Shown piece by piece: positions 35,301-43,464 of a DNA stretch of 64,000 bases. The stretch spans positions 62,001-126,000 of the forward strand of contig NZ_LGCN01000017.1 in assembly GCF_001279005.1 (NCBI RefSeq), given 5' to 3'. How positions within the stretch are numbered: the stretch's first letter is position 1; the number at the start of each line of letters is the position of its first letter. The position numbers were made by a program, and so were the translations under genes. A model generated the notes under the pieces. That model was not told where the DNA came from. It was given only the letters and a program-made list of their open reading frames with translations, and made no database searches. Origin of the DNA: Streptomyces caelestis (GTDB lineage: Bacteria > Actinomycetota > Actinomycetes > Streptomycetales > Streptomycetaceae).

Positions 35301-36464
35301 TCACACGCGCATCGGCTGGGGGGACTCCCGCCGCGCCGGGTCGGGACCCTCGTACTCCCGGATGATCTCGTAGCGCGTGTTCCGTTCCACCGGCCGGAAC
35401 CCGGCGTCGCGGATCAGGTCCAGCAGGTCCTCACGGGTCAGCTTGTTCGGCGTGCCGTAGTTGTCCGCGTCGTGCGTGATCTTGTACTCGACCACCGACC
35501 CGTCCATGTCGTCCGCCCCGTGCTGCAGCGCCAGCTGCGCCGTCTGCACGCCGTGCATCACCCAGAACACCTTGACGTGCGGCACGTTGTCGAACAGCAG
35601 CCGCGACACCGCGAACGTCTTCAGCGCCTCCGCGCCGGTCGCCATCTGCGTTTGCGCCTGGAGCCGGTTGCGTACCTTGCCGTCCTTCATGTCCACGAAG
35701 TCGTGCTGGTAGCGCAGCGGGATGAAGACCTGGAACCCTCCGGTCTCGTCCTGGAGTTCACGCAGCCGCAGCACGTGGTCCACGCGGTGGCGGGGCTCCT
35801 CGATGTGCCCGTACAGCATGGTGCACGGGGTCTTGAGCCCCTTCTCGTGCGCCAGCCGGTGGATCCTCGACCAGTCCTCCCAGTGCGTCCGGTGGTCGAC
35901 GATGTGCTGCCGCACCTCCCAGTCGAAGATCTCGGCGCCGCCGCCGGTCAGCGACTCGAGGCCCGCGTCGATCAGCTCGTCGAGGATCTCGGAGGCGGAC
36001 ATCCCGGAGATGGTCTCGAAGTGGTGGATCTCGGTGGCCGTGAACGCCTTCAGCGAGACGTCGGGCAGCGCCGCCTTCAGCTCCCGCAGCGAGCGCGGGT
36101 AGTAGCGCCACGGCAGATTGGGGTGCAGTCCGTTGACGATGTGCAGTTCGGTCAGGTTCTCCGACTCCATCGCCTTGGCGAGCTTCACCGCCTCCTCGAT
36201 GCGCATCGTGTACGCGTCCTTCTCCCCCGGCTTGCGCTGGAAGGAGCAGTAGGCGCAGGAGGCGGTGCACACGTTCGTCATGTTGAGGTGGCGGTTGACG
36301 TTGAAGTGCACGACGTCGCCGTTCAGCTTCGTGCGCATCTCGTGCGCCAGCCCGCCCAGCCAGGCCAGGTCGTCCGACTCGTACAGCGCGATGCCGTCCT
36401 CACGGGTCAGGCGTTCGCCCGCCCGGACCTTCTCCTCCAGCTCGCGCTTGAGCCCGACGTCCAT
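35301..36464 (-). CDS. mqnE: Aminofutalosine synthase (radical SAM)
   Basis: 387 aa. Joins the MqnA product with the 5'-deoxyadenosyl radical from SAM to give aminofutalosine. Radical-SAM cysteines C66, C70 and C73 are in TNVCTASCAYCSF. Other family features: NGLHPNLPWRYYP, FTATEIHHFE and TGGGAEIFDW. Homologous to MqnC but with a different Cys environment. ATG start at 36462-36464. Followed upstream by an AsnC regulator on the same strand. Confidence 0.95.
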   Translation of the reverse strand: MDVGLKRELEEKVRAGERLTREDGIALYESDDLAWLGGLAHEMRTKLNGDVVHFNVNRHLNMTNVCTASCAYCSFQRKPGEKDAYTMRIEEAVKLAKAMESENLTELHIVNGLHPNLPWRYYPRSLRELKAALPDVSLKAFTATEIHHFETISGMSASEILDELIDAGLESLTGGGAEIFDWEVRQHIVDHRTHWEDWSRIHRLAHEKGLKTPCTMLYGHIEEPRHRVDHVLRLRELQDETGGFQVFIPLRYQHDFVDMKDGKVRNRLQAQTQMATGAEALKTFAVSRLLFDNVPHVKVFWVMHGVQTAQLALQHGADDMDGSVVEYKITHDADNYGTPNKLTREDLLDLIRDAGFRPVERNTRYEIIREYEGPDPARRESPQPMRV

Positions 36465-36515
36465 GCCGATCCCTCTTTCCCTCTGCAGACAGACCCGGTC
36501 AACCGTACGCCCCGA

Positions 36516-37016
36516 TCACTCCGTCTCTTCGGGCAGCTCACCGACGCGGTTCTCCCACTTGGTGGAGAGCACGATGGTGGTACGGGTCCGGGAGACGCCC
36601 TTGGTGCCGGACAGCCGGCGGATGATCTTCTCCAGGCCGTCCACGTCGGTCGCCCGGACCTTGAGCATGAAGGAGTCGTCGCCGGCGATGAACCAGCAGT
36701 CCTCGATCTCCTGCAGGTCCTTCAGCCGCTGCGCCACGTCCTCGTGGTCGGCGGCGTCGGAGAGCGAGACGCCGATCAGGGCGGCGACGCCGAGGCCCAG
36801 CGAGGCGGCGTCCACGGTGGCCCGGTAGCCGGTGATGACGCCGGCCGCCTCCAGCCGGTTGATGCGGTCGGTGACGCTGGGTCCCGACAGGCCGACGAGG
36901 CGCCCCAGCTCCGCGTAGGAGGCCCGGCCGTTCTCCCTGAGGGCCTGGATGAGCTGCCTGTCCACCGCGTCCATCGAATCGAAGCCTTCCACTGAAGAGG
37001 TCTGAGGGTTCTGCAC
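36516..37016 (-). CDS. Lrp/AsnC-family transcriptional regulator
   Basis: 166 aa. Helix-turn-helix at about 17-60 (MDAVDRQLIQALRENGRASY, LGRLVGLSGPSVTDRINRLEAAGVI) and a RAM ligand-binding domain at about 75-150 with IEDCWFIAGDDSFMLKVRATDVD. Located between mqnE and ubiX; it may respond to an amino acid or to a pathway intermediate. The nearest upstream ATG (37014-37016) fits; the second in-frame ATG (MDAVDRQ) is an alternative start. Confidence 0.92.
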   Translation of the reverse strand: MQNPQTSSVEGFDSMDAVDRQLIQALRENGRASYAELGRLVGLSGPSVTDRINRLEAAGVITGYRATVDAASLGLGVAALIGVSLSDAADHEDVAQRLKDLQEIEDCWFIAGDDSFMLKVRATDVDGLEKIIRRLSGTKGVSRTRTTIVLSTKWENRVGELPEETE

Positions 37017-37043
37017 GTGCCGAGGTGTTGCGGAGGTGCTCGG

Positions 37044-37727
37044 TCAGGGGCGGGATCCGCCGCCGAGTTCGCCCTTCCAGCGGCGGTAGAGGCGGTGCTC
37101 GACGCCCGCCGCGTCGAGTACGCGTCCGGCGACGAAGTCCACCAGGTCCTGGATGTGCGTCGCGCCCGCGTAGAAGGCCGGCGAGGCGGGCACCACGGCC
37201 GCGCCCGCGTCGTCCAGCGTCACCAGGTGCCGCAGCGTCTGGCCGTTCAGCGGGGTCTCCCGTACGGCCACGACCAGGGGGCGTCCCTCCTTCAGGGTGA
37301 CGCTCGCCGAACGCTGCAACAGGTCCTTGGACAGTCCGAGCGCCACCCCGGCCACACAGGCCGTGGAGGCGGGCACGATCAGCATGCCCTTGCTCGGGTA
37401 CGACCCCGAGGACGGCCCGGCCGCGAGGTCACCGGCGGCCCAGTGCCGTACGCCGTCGAGGTCGAGGTCGAGGTCGACGGTGAACGTGTCCGGCTTGCCG
37501 TCCGCACCCCGGGACAGCCATTCCCGCAGGTCGTCCCGCCAGTGCGCGTCCCGGAAGGCGATACCGGTCTCGTCCAGCAGGGTGAGCCGCGAGGCCCGGC
37601 TCACGACGAGGTCGACGCTCTCCCCCGCCGTCAGCAGCGCACGCAGCACAGCGGCTGCGTAGGGCGTCCCGGACGCCCCCGAGACCCCCACGATCCAAGG
37701 CTTGCGCCGCGTTTCTCCTGCGTTCAC
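37044..37727 (-). CDS. Flavin prenyltransferase (UbiX family)
   Basis: 227 aa. Makes prenylated FMN, the cofactor of UbiD-type decarboxylases such as MqnL encoded just downstream in pathway order. VGVSGASGTPYAAAVLRAL at the N-terminus is the FMN-binding motif, and KGMLIVPASTACVAGVALGLSKDLLQRSA is the UbiX family segment. Sits upstream of mqnP with a strong hairpin in between. Confidence 0.92.
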   Translation of the reverse strand: MNAGETRRKPWIVGVSGASGTPYAAAVLRALLTAGESVDLVVSRASRLTLLDETGIAFRDAHWRDDLREWLSRGADGKPDTFTVDLDLDLDGVRHWAAGDLAAGPSSGSYPSKGMLIVPASTACVAGVALGLSKDLLQRSASVTLKEGRPLVVAVRETPLNGQTLRHLVTLDDAGAAVVPASPAFYAGATHIQDLVDFVAGRVLDAAGVEHRLYRRWKGELGGGSRP

Positions 37728-37756
37728 ATCTTGAGCCTACCGGGGGCGGGTGCGGA

Positions 37757-37793
37757 CCACGGACGGGCCGTCACCTGTCCGGCCCGTCCGTGG
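37757..37793. terminator. Hairpin between ubiX and mqnP
   Basis: Perfect 14-bp stem CCACGGACGGGCCG (37757-37770) and complement (37780-37793) with a 9-base loop. It ends 20 bp before the mqnP stop, so it terminates the mqnL-mqnP transcript. Confidence 0.88.
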
Positions 37794-37812
37794 CCCGCGC
37801 CGCGCCGTCCCC

Positions 37813-38718
37813 TCAGACGGTCAGGCCCCGCACCAGCAGGTCCAGCAGCGCGCACACGAACAGGGCGATGCCGATGAAGCCGTTGACGGAGAAGAACGCC
37901 CGGTTCAGACGGGTCAGGTCGTGGGGGCGGACGATGGTGTGCTCGTAGACGAAGGCCCCCGCCACGATCAGCAGGCCGAACCAGAAGAACGCGCCGGCGT
38001 CGGTGAGGAGCGCGTACCAGACGAAGAGGGCCGTGGTGACGGTGTGGCAGGCCCGGGCGCCCCGGATCGCGGCCGGGATGCCGAAGCGGGCCGGGACCGA
38101 CTTCACGCCGATCTCCCGGTCGGTGTCGACGTCCTGGCAGGCGTAGATCAGGTCGAAGCCGCCGATCCAGACGCCGACCGCGAGGCCGAGGACGACGGCG
38201 TCCCAGGACCACGCCCCGGTGATCGCCAGCCAGCCGCCGACCGGGCCCATGGCCTGCGCGAGCCCGAGGATGGCCTGCGGGAAGTTCGTGAACCGCTTGC
38301 CGTACGGATACACCACCATCGGGATCACGGCGACGGGTGCGAGGGCCAGGCAGAGCGGGTTGAGCAGGGCCGCCGCGCCCAGGAAGACCACGAGGGCGAC
38401 GAGCGCGCCCGTCCAGGCGTGCCTGACCGACATCGCGCCGGTGACCAGCTCGCGGTGCGCGGTGCGCGGGTTACGGGCGTCGATCTCGCGGTCGATGATC
38501 CGATTGGCGGCCATGGCGAAGGTGCGCAGGCCGACCATGGCGAGGGTGACGAGGAACAGCCGGCCCCAGTGGATGTTCCCGTCCCACTCGTACATCGCGG
38601 TGAGGGCGGCGATGTAGGCGAAGGGCAGGGCGAAGACCGAGTGCTCGATCATCACCAGGCGAAGGAAGGCTTTCGTGCGTCCCGGCTGCTGCGGAAGCGC
38701 GGCGGAGGCCGAGGTCAC
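37813..38718 (-). CDS. mqnP: 1,4-dihydroxy-6-naphthoate prenyltransferase (UbiA family)
   Basis: 301 aa integral membrane protein of the UbiA superfamily with about eight helices. The first Asp-rich motif is NRIIDREIDARN and the second is QDVDTDREIGVKS. In the futalosine pathway it attaches the polyprenyl tail to dihydroxy-naphthoate. The GTG start overlaps the mqnL stop (GTGA). Adjacent UbiD and UbiX genes support this role rather than a heme or ubiquinone one. Confidence 0.93.
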   Translation of the reverse strand: MTSASAALPQQPGRTKAFLRLVMIEHSVFALPFAYIAALTAMYEWDGNIHWGRLFLVTLAMVGLRTFAMAANRIIDREIDARNPRTAHRELVTGAMSVRHAWTGALVALVVFLGAAALLNPLCLALAPVAVIPMVVYPYGKRFTNFPQAILGLAQAMGPVGGWLAITGAWSWDAVVLGLAVGVWIGGFDLIYACQDVDTDREIGVKSVPARFGIPAAIRGARACHTVTTALFVWYALLTDAGAFFWFGLLIVAGAFVYEHTIVRPHDLTRLNRAFFSVNGFIGIALFVCALLDLLVRGLTV

Positions 38719-40172
38719 AGTCCGTACTCCTTCCAGCGGCGGTCGACCAGCGCGGCCGTGTCCGGGTCGGACTCGACCATGTCGGGCCAGCCGCCGTCGC
38801 GCGTGTACCCCTCCTCGGGCCACTTCCGCGTCGCGTCGATGCCCGCCTTGCCGCCCCAGAACTGCTGGTACGAGGCGTGGTCGAGGTGGTCGACGGGGCC
38901 TTCGACGACGGTGAGGTCGCGGGCGTAGTCGGTGTTGCCGAGGGCCCGCCAGGACACCTCGTGCAGGTCGTGGACGTCGCAGTCGGAGTCGACGACCACG
39001 ATCAGCTTGGTCAGCGACATCATGTGGGCGCCCCAGATGGCGTGCATGACCTTCTGCGCGTGCTTGGGGTACTTCTTGTCGATCGAGACGATCGCGCAGT
39101 TGTGGAAGCCGCCGGACTCGGGGAGGTGGTAGTCCACGATGTCCGGGACGATGATCTTCAGCAGCGGCAGGAAGAAGCGCTCCGTCGCCCGGCCCAGCGG
39201 CCCGTCCTCGGTCGGCGGCCGGCCGACGACGATCGACTGGAGCAGCGGGCGCCTGCGCATGGTCACGCAGTCGATCCTCAGTGCGGGGAAGGGCTCCTGC
39301 GGGGTGTAGAAGCCGGTGTGGTCGCCGAACGGCCCCTCGGGCAGCGTCTCGCCGGGCTCCAGCCAGCCCTCGACGACGACCTCCGCCTGCGCCGGCACCT
39401 GGAGCGGAACGGTCTTGCAGTCGACCATCTCGATCCGCTTGCCCTGCACGAACCCGGCGAACAGGTACTCGTCGATGTCGCCGGGGAGGGGGGCGGTGGA
39501 GGCGTACGTCACGGCCGGCGGGCAGCCGAAGGCGATGGCGACGGGCAGCCTCTCGCCGCGCCGGGCGGCGACCTGGTAGTGGTTGCGGCTGTCCTTGTGG
39601 ATCTGCCAGTGCATGCCGATGGTGCGCTTGTCGTGGCGCTGGAGGCGGTACAGGCCGAGGTTGCGGACGCCCGACTCGGGGTCCTTGGTGTGGGTGAGGC
39701 CCAGGTTGAAGAAGGAGCCGCCGTCCTTGGGCCAGGTGAAGAGCGCCGGGAGCCTGTCGAGGTCCACGTCGTCGCCGGTGAGCACGGTCTCGTGCACGGG
39801 GGCGTCCTGGGACTTCACCTTCTTCGGCGGTACGTGCGTCATCGCGCCGAGCTTCCCGAACGCCTCGCGCACCCCGACGAACCCGTGCGGCAGCTCGGGC
39901 TTCAGCAGTCCGCCGATCTTCTCGGAGATGTCCGCGTACGACGTCAGGCCGAGCGCCTTCAGCAGGCGGCGGTCGGTGCCGTACACGTTCATCGCGAGGG
40001 GCATGCTCGAGCCGCGCACGTTCTCGAAGAGCAGCGCGGGACCGCCGGCCTTGTTCACCCGGTCGACGATCTCACCGACCTCCAGATACGGGTCGACCTC
40101 GGCCTTGATGCGCTTGAGGTCGCCCTCGCGCTCCAGCGCCCTGAGCAGGGAGCGAAGATCGTCGTAAGCCAT
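38715..40172 (-). CDS. mqnL: UbiD-family decarboxylase of menaquinone synthesis
   Basis: 485 aa. Uses prenylated FMN to decarboxylate the naphthoate intermediate. The UbiD motifs are [15 protein letters not shown], the Glu-containing [26 protein letters not shown] and [30 protein letters not shown]. Standard length. The ATG at 40170-40172 is chosen because upstream frame is non-coding-like. It is the first gene of the mqnL-mqnP operon, divergent from the small membrane gene at 40240. Confidence 0.93.
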   Translation of the reverse strand: MAYDDLRSLLRALEREGDLKRIKAEVDPYLEVGEIVDRVNKAGGPALLFENVRGSSMPLAMNVYGTDRRLLKALGLTSYADISEKIGGLLKPELPHGFVGVREAFGKLGAMTHVPPKKVKSQDAPVHETVLTGDDVDLDRLPALFTWPKDGGSFFNLGLTHTKDPESGVRNLGLYRLQRHDKRTIGMHWQIHKDSRNHYQVAARRGERLPVAIAFGCPPAVTYASTAPLPGDIDEYLFAGFVQGKRIEMVDCKTVPLQVPAQAEVVVEGWLEPGETLPEGPFGDHTGFYTPQEPFPALRIDCVTMRRRPLLQSIVVGRPPTEDGPLGRATERFFLPLLKIIVPDIVDYHLPESGGFHNCAIVSIDKKYPKHAQKVMHAIWGAHMMSLTKLIVVVDSDCDVHDLHEVSWRALGNTDYARDLTVVEGPVDHLDHASYQQFWGGKAGIDATRKWPEEGYTRDGGWPDMVESDPDTAALVDRRWKEYGL

Positions 40173-40239
40173 GGGGTCAAGTATCCCCGAGCGGTTACGC
40201 TGGCCCTGTACCGCCCACCGCTTTCGCTGGAGAGGCCCC

Positions 40240-40569
40240 ATGCTGCGGGTGCTGATGTTCCTCGTGCCACTGGCCCTGAGCGTGTACGCGTTCATCGACT
40301 GCATCAGCACGAAGGACGACGACATCCGGCACATGCCGAAGCCGCTGTGGGCGATCCTGGTGCTGCTGTTCCCGCTGGTCGGCTCGGTCTCGTGGATCAT
40401 CGCCGGCAAGAAGCGGCACCCCGCGGGCGGCGCCGCCGGTTCCGCCGGGGGCGGCGGCCGGCGGCAGTGGGTCGCGCCGGACGACAACCCCGAGTTCCTG
40501 AAGTCGCTGGACGAGGACCGGCCCAAGGACCAGGACGGGGACAAGGACCAGCGGGACCGGGGCGAGTGA
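40240..40569 (+). CDS. PLDc_N-type small membrane protein
   Basis: 109 aa. Two membrane segments separated by a short loop: [21 protein letters not shown], and [24 protein letters not shown], with the D-x-x-P...W-Y/L type PLDc_N pattern (phospholipase D N-terminal domain). A Gly-rich linker and acidic tail ([14 protein letters not shown]) follow. The ribosome site is GGAGAGG. Unknown role. Shares a promoter region with mqnL. Confidence 0.82.
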   Translation: MLRVLMFLVPLALSVYAFIDCISTKDDDIRHMPKPLWAILVLLFPLVGSVSWIIAGKKRHPAGGAAGSAGGGGRRQWVAPDDNPEFLKSLDEDRPKDQDGDKDQRDRGE

Positions 40570-40621
40570 CCCCGCGGTCACCGCACCGGCGGCGTCACCG
40601 GCCGCCGGCCCGCGCCCCGCG

Positions 40622-41575
40622 TCACTCGACGCCCCCGGCGTCGCCCGCGGGCATGAGGGAGGCGGCGGATCGGCCACCGATGCACACCCGCGTTCCCCGC
40701 TCCGGGAGGTAGCAGGCGGTGACCTCGCGGGGCGTGTCCGTCGTCAGCATGGGGGTGGAGTGATACCGGTCGGCCCCCTCCGGGGCGGTGTCGGTCACGT
40801 CGGTCCGCTCGCCGGGCAGCGTGAGGACGAGCCGGTCTCCCGGCCGGGAGAACCACATACGGCCCCACGCGGCACGGCACGCCTCGCGGTAACGGATCTC
40901 GAACGAGACCCCGTCGCCGAGGCGCTTCCTGACGACCGACTCCGATCCGCCCGCGCACCACGTCGTCCTCGGATCCTCGCCCCGGCAGTCGCTGCCGGTG
41001 CACAGGGGCTGCGCGGTGACGGCCACCGCGGGACGCAACAGGGCCGGTCCTCCCGCGGCGTCGGTCAGCCACCAGGTGAGCGGGAGGGTGGCGGCGGCGA
41101 CCAGTGCGGCGGTGACCGCGACCGCCCGCCGGGAGTGGTGCCGCCGGGCCTCCCCCGCCCGCCGCGGAGGCGTCGGGCGGGCCGGTCCGGGCTTCTCCGT
41201 GCACTGCGTCCGTGCGGGGACCGCCCGATCCGGATCCGTCCGTTCCGCCTCTTCGGCCGCGGGCGTTCCCCCCGCCGGTGTCCCGCTGCCGGGCGGGCGG
41301 CCGCCCCGGGTGAGTTCCGCCAGCTCCCACAGGGCGAGCAGCGGCCCGGCGGGCTGCCCGGCCAGGCGGCACAGGCCCTCCACCGCCTGCCGCGGCGGCA
41401 GCGCCCTGCCGTTCAGACAGCGGTCCCACGACGACCTGCTGTAGGCCGTCCGTTCGGCGAGGACCGTCAGGCTCACACCGGCGTCGTCCTTCAGCTCGCG
41501 CATCCTGGTGACGAACCGCAGGCACTCCGGGCCGAGCGTGTCCGGCAACGGCTTCCACGGCATCGTCGCGCTCAC
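40622..41575 (-). CDS. XRE-type regulator with membrane anchor and DUF2690-like outer domain
   Basis: 317 aa. N-terminal helix-turn-helix (about 15-70: FVTRMRELKDDAGVSLTVLAERTAYSRSSWDRCLNGRALPP), then a Pro/Arg/Ala linker, one membrane segment (VAVTAALVAAATLPLTWWL) and an extracytoplasmic domain with paired Cys (CTGSDCRGEDP...WCAGG) that matches the DUF2690 pattern. This is a one-component membrane regulator of unknown signal. Its GTG start overlaps the stop of the paired XRE gene. Confidence 0.85.
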   Translation of the reverse strand: MSATMPWKPLPDTLGPECLRFVTRMRELKDDAGVSLTVLAERTAYSRSSWDRCLNGRALPPRQAVEGLCRLAGQPAGPLLALWELAELTRGGRPPGSGTPAGGTPAAEEAERTDPDRAVPARTQCTEKPGPARPTPPRRAGEARRHHSRRAVAVTAALVAAATLPLTWWLTDAAGGPALLRPAVAVTAQPLCTGSDCRGEDPRTTWCAGGSESVVRKRLGDGVSFEIRYREACRAAWGRMWFSRPGDRLVLTLPGERTDVTDTAPEGADRYHSTPMLTTDTPREVTACYLPERGTRVCIGGRSAASLMPAGDAGGVE

Positions 41576-42294
41576 CCTTCCTGACGCAGGACGGGCCAGG
41601 TGTGCCGCCCGATCATCCCGTCGGACACCAGTCCGGCGTCCCGCTGCGCCCGTCTGGCCGCGTCGCGGGTGGCGATGTCGTACAGGCCGTCCACCCGGCC
41701 GGTGTCGTAGCCGTGATGGCTGAGCAGGCACTCCGCCTCCGCCACCTCCTCCTCGGCGTAGCCGAGCGCGATCGTGGTCTTCCACGTCCGGCTGTGGCCC
41801 GCGTAGAGGGCGCCCTCCTCCGAGCGCACGTCACATCGCACCGGTACGGGCGCCGTCGTCGCCCCCGCCTTCCGCCACGGCTCCAGGCCGAGGAGCACAC
41901 CGGCCACCGCGGCACCGGCGAACGCCGCCGTCACGGCCAGCGCGAAGACCGCGCGCCGGACACCCCGGTACGTGGCGCCCTCCCGGCCGTCCGCCGGGTC
42001 CGTGCCGTCCTCGCCGGTCGTGACGGACGCGTCCCACACGGTCTCCGCGACCTCACGCAGCGCCAGCAGCCGGACCGGGTCGGCGCCGTTCAGCCTGCAG
42101 AGGTCCTCGACCGCACGCCGCGACGGCAGCGCGCGCCCGCCCAGGTACCGCTCCCAGGACGATCTGCTGCAGGTGGTCCTGGCCTCGAGCGCGGCCATGC
42201 TCAGCCCACTGCGGTCCTTGAGCCTGCGCAACTGCCCGACCAGTTGCCGGACACTGGGGTCCGCCCCCTCGGGCAGCGGTTTCCAACGCGGCAT
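41572..42294 (-). CDS. XRE-type regulator with membrane anchor and peptidoglycan-binding domain
   Basis: 240 aa. Helix-turn-helix about 12-75 (QLVGQLRRLKDRSGLSMAALEARTTCSRSSWERYLGGRALPS) nearly parallel to that of its partner. One membrane segment (AVFALAVTAAFAGAAVAGVLLG). The outer part is a peptidoglycan-binding type 1 domain: AECLLSHHGYDTGRVDGLYDIATRDAARRAQRDAGL then DGMIGRHTWPVL. It may sense wall fragments and act on DNA while membrane-bound. ATG at 42292-42294 after GGGGGTGAGG. Confidence 0.85.
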   Translation of the reverse strand: MPRWKPLPEGADPSVRQLVGQLRRLKDRSGLSMAALEARTTCSRSSWERYLGGRALPSRRAVEDLCRLNGADPVRLLALREVAETVWDASVTTGEDGTDPADGREGATYRGVRRAVFALAVTAAFAGAAVAGVLLGLEPWRKAGATTAPVPVRCDVRSEEGALYAGHSRTWKTTIALGYAEEEVAEAECLLSHHGYDTGRVDGLYDIATRDAARRAQRDAGLVSDGMIGRHTWPVLRQEG

Positions 42295-42604
42295 CCTCAC
42301 CCCCGGTGCAACAGCCTTCACTCGGTCCGCGACCCCTACTACTACCGACAGCGACACCTTCGTGACAAATCGTCACCGTGGCGCGGTCGCCGCGGCCCGG
42401 ATGGCGGACGGCCGTCCCACGCGTCCCGGCACACCTTCCCCGGATCACGCGTTTCCCGAGGTCACAGGGCGGGACGTCCCGCTTCCACCGCATCGCCCGG
42501 CCGGCGCTGGCCGGGACGGCGGTGGCACCGGAACGATCAGGACGACCAGCGGTGCGGAACTCTCCCGCACCGCCTCCGGTTCCACCGCGACAGAAGGGTT
42601 CCCT
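42295..42604. other. Divergent promoter region between the XRE pair and the secreted protein gene
   Basis: 310 bp without a gene. It should contain promoters for both directions. The segment 42.33-42.37 kb is AT-richer, typical of a promoter. No convincing palindrome was found by eye. Confidence 0.5.
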
Positions 42605-43099
42605 GTGAACGCGAAGCGTCTCGCACACCGTGGTTACGCCGCCTTCGTGGCCGTCACCGCGGCGACCGCCGTCCTCCTGCCCGCCGCCACCGCGGAGGCC
42701 GGCGGCACGAAGCTCACGCACGGTCAGGCCACGGCCAAACTGCGGTCGGCCGGCCTCACCTGGTCCTCCAGCGGCAACTGCTCCGACCGCAACCGGAAGA
42801 CCTGCACCTCCTTCTCCCGGATCAACTCCGGCACCGTCGACGGCATCATCACCTTCAAGCGCGCCAGCGGATGCAAGGTCAACATCACCGGAGGCACGGA
42901 AACCGGGCACTCCCGGGGGACGTACAGCCACTGGAACGGTTACAAGGTCGACATCACGCCCACGACCTGCGTCAGCCGCTACATCAAGCGCGAGTTCACG
43001 TACGCCGGCAAGCGGGGCGACGGGGCGGCCATGTACCGGTCCTCGGCCGGCAACGTCTACGCCAACGAGGGCAACCACTGGGACATCACGTACAAGTGA
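42605..43099 (+). CDS. Secreted protein with a VanY/M15-like active-site region
   Basis: 164 aa. Signal peptide ending near ATAEA (residue 32), then a compact domain with cysteines in SGNCSDRNRKTCTS and SGCKVNITGG and TPTTC. The motifs TGGTETGHS and YSHWNGYKVDI resemble the metal-binding H-x(n)-D and H-x-x-H-type end of D-Ala-D-Ala carboxypeptidases (M15). Whether it is catalytic is uncertain. GTG start with a GAAGGGTTCC-type ribosome site. It is divergent from a pair of wall-sensing XRE proteins, which may regulate it. Confidence 0.78.
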   Translation: MNAKRLAHRGYAAFVAVTAATAVLLPAATAEAGGTKLTHGQATAKLRSAGLTWSSSGNCSDRNRKTCTSFSRINSGTVDGIITFKRASGCKVNITGGTETGHSRGTYSHWNGYKVDITPTTCVSRYIKREFTYAGKRGDGAAMYRSSAGNVYANEGNHWDITYK

Positions 43100-43180
43100 C
43101 CGGCGTGCGGGGCTCCCCGCCCCGACCGGCGGGCCGCTCCCGCACCGGCTCACCACCACCCGACCCGTCCAGGTCCGCCA

Positions 43181-43219
43181 GGGGCGTCCGGGAGGAGGGA
43201 CACCTCCCCCGGGCGCCCC
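43181..43219 (+). terminator. Hairpin terminator after the secreted protein gene
   Basis: Arms GGGGCGTCCGGGAGG (from 43181) and CCTCCCCCGGGCGCCCC (to 43219), pairing with one mismatch and a two-base bulge. It is 82 bp past the stop. The remaining sequence to 43464 holds no gene. Confidence 0.7.
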
Positions 43220-43464
43220 CGCGGCGTGCCGCGGGAACCCGCTCCGGCCGACGGTGTTCATCCGGACGGGTGAGCCGGCGTCATGGGCGGGAAGGGTGGG
43301 AAGGACGGGACCTGGCGGGGGTGGTCCCACCCCCGTGGTCCTTCGGGCGACACCCCCGAGTCCCCGAAGCCACTCGGCGAGGAGGCGTCCGGCGAGGCCG
43401 CGACGAGGCCTCCGGCGCGGCTGGGCCCGGACCGCGTGCGGCGCCGCCGGGGGGGCGGCCGTGA

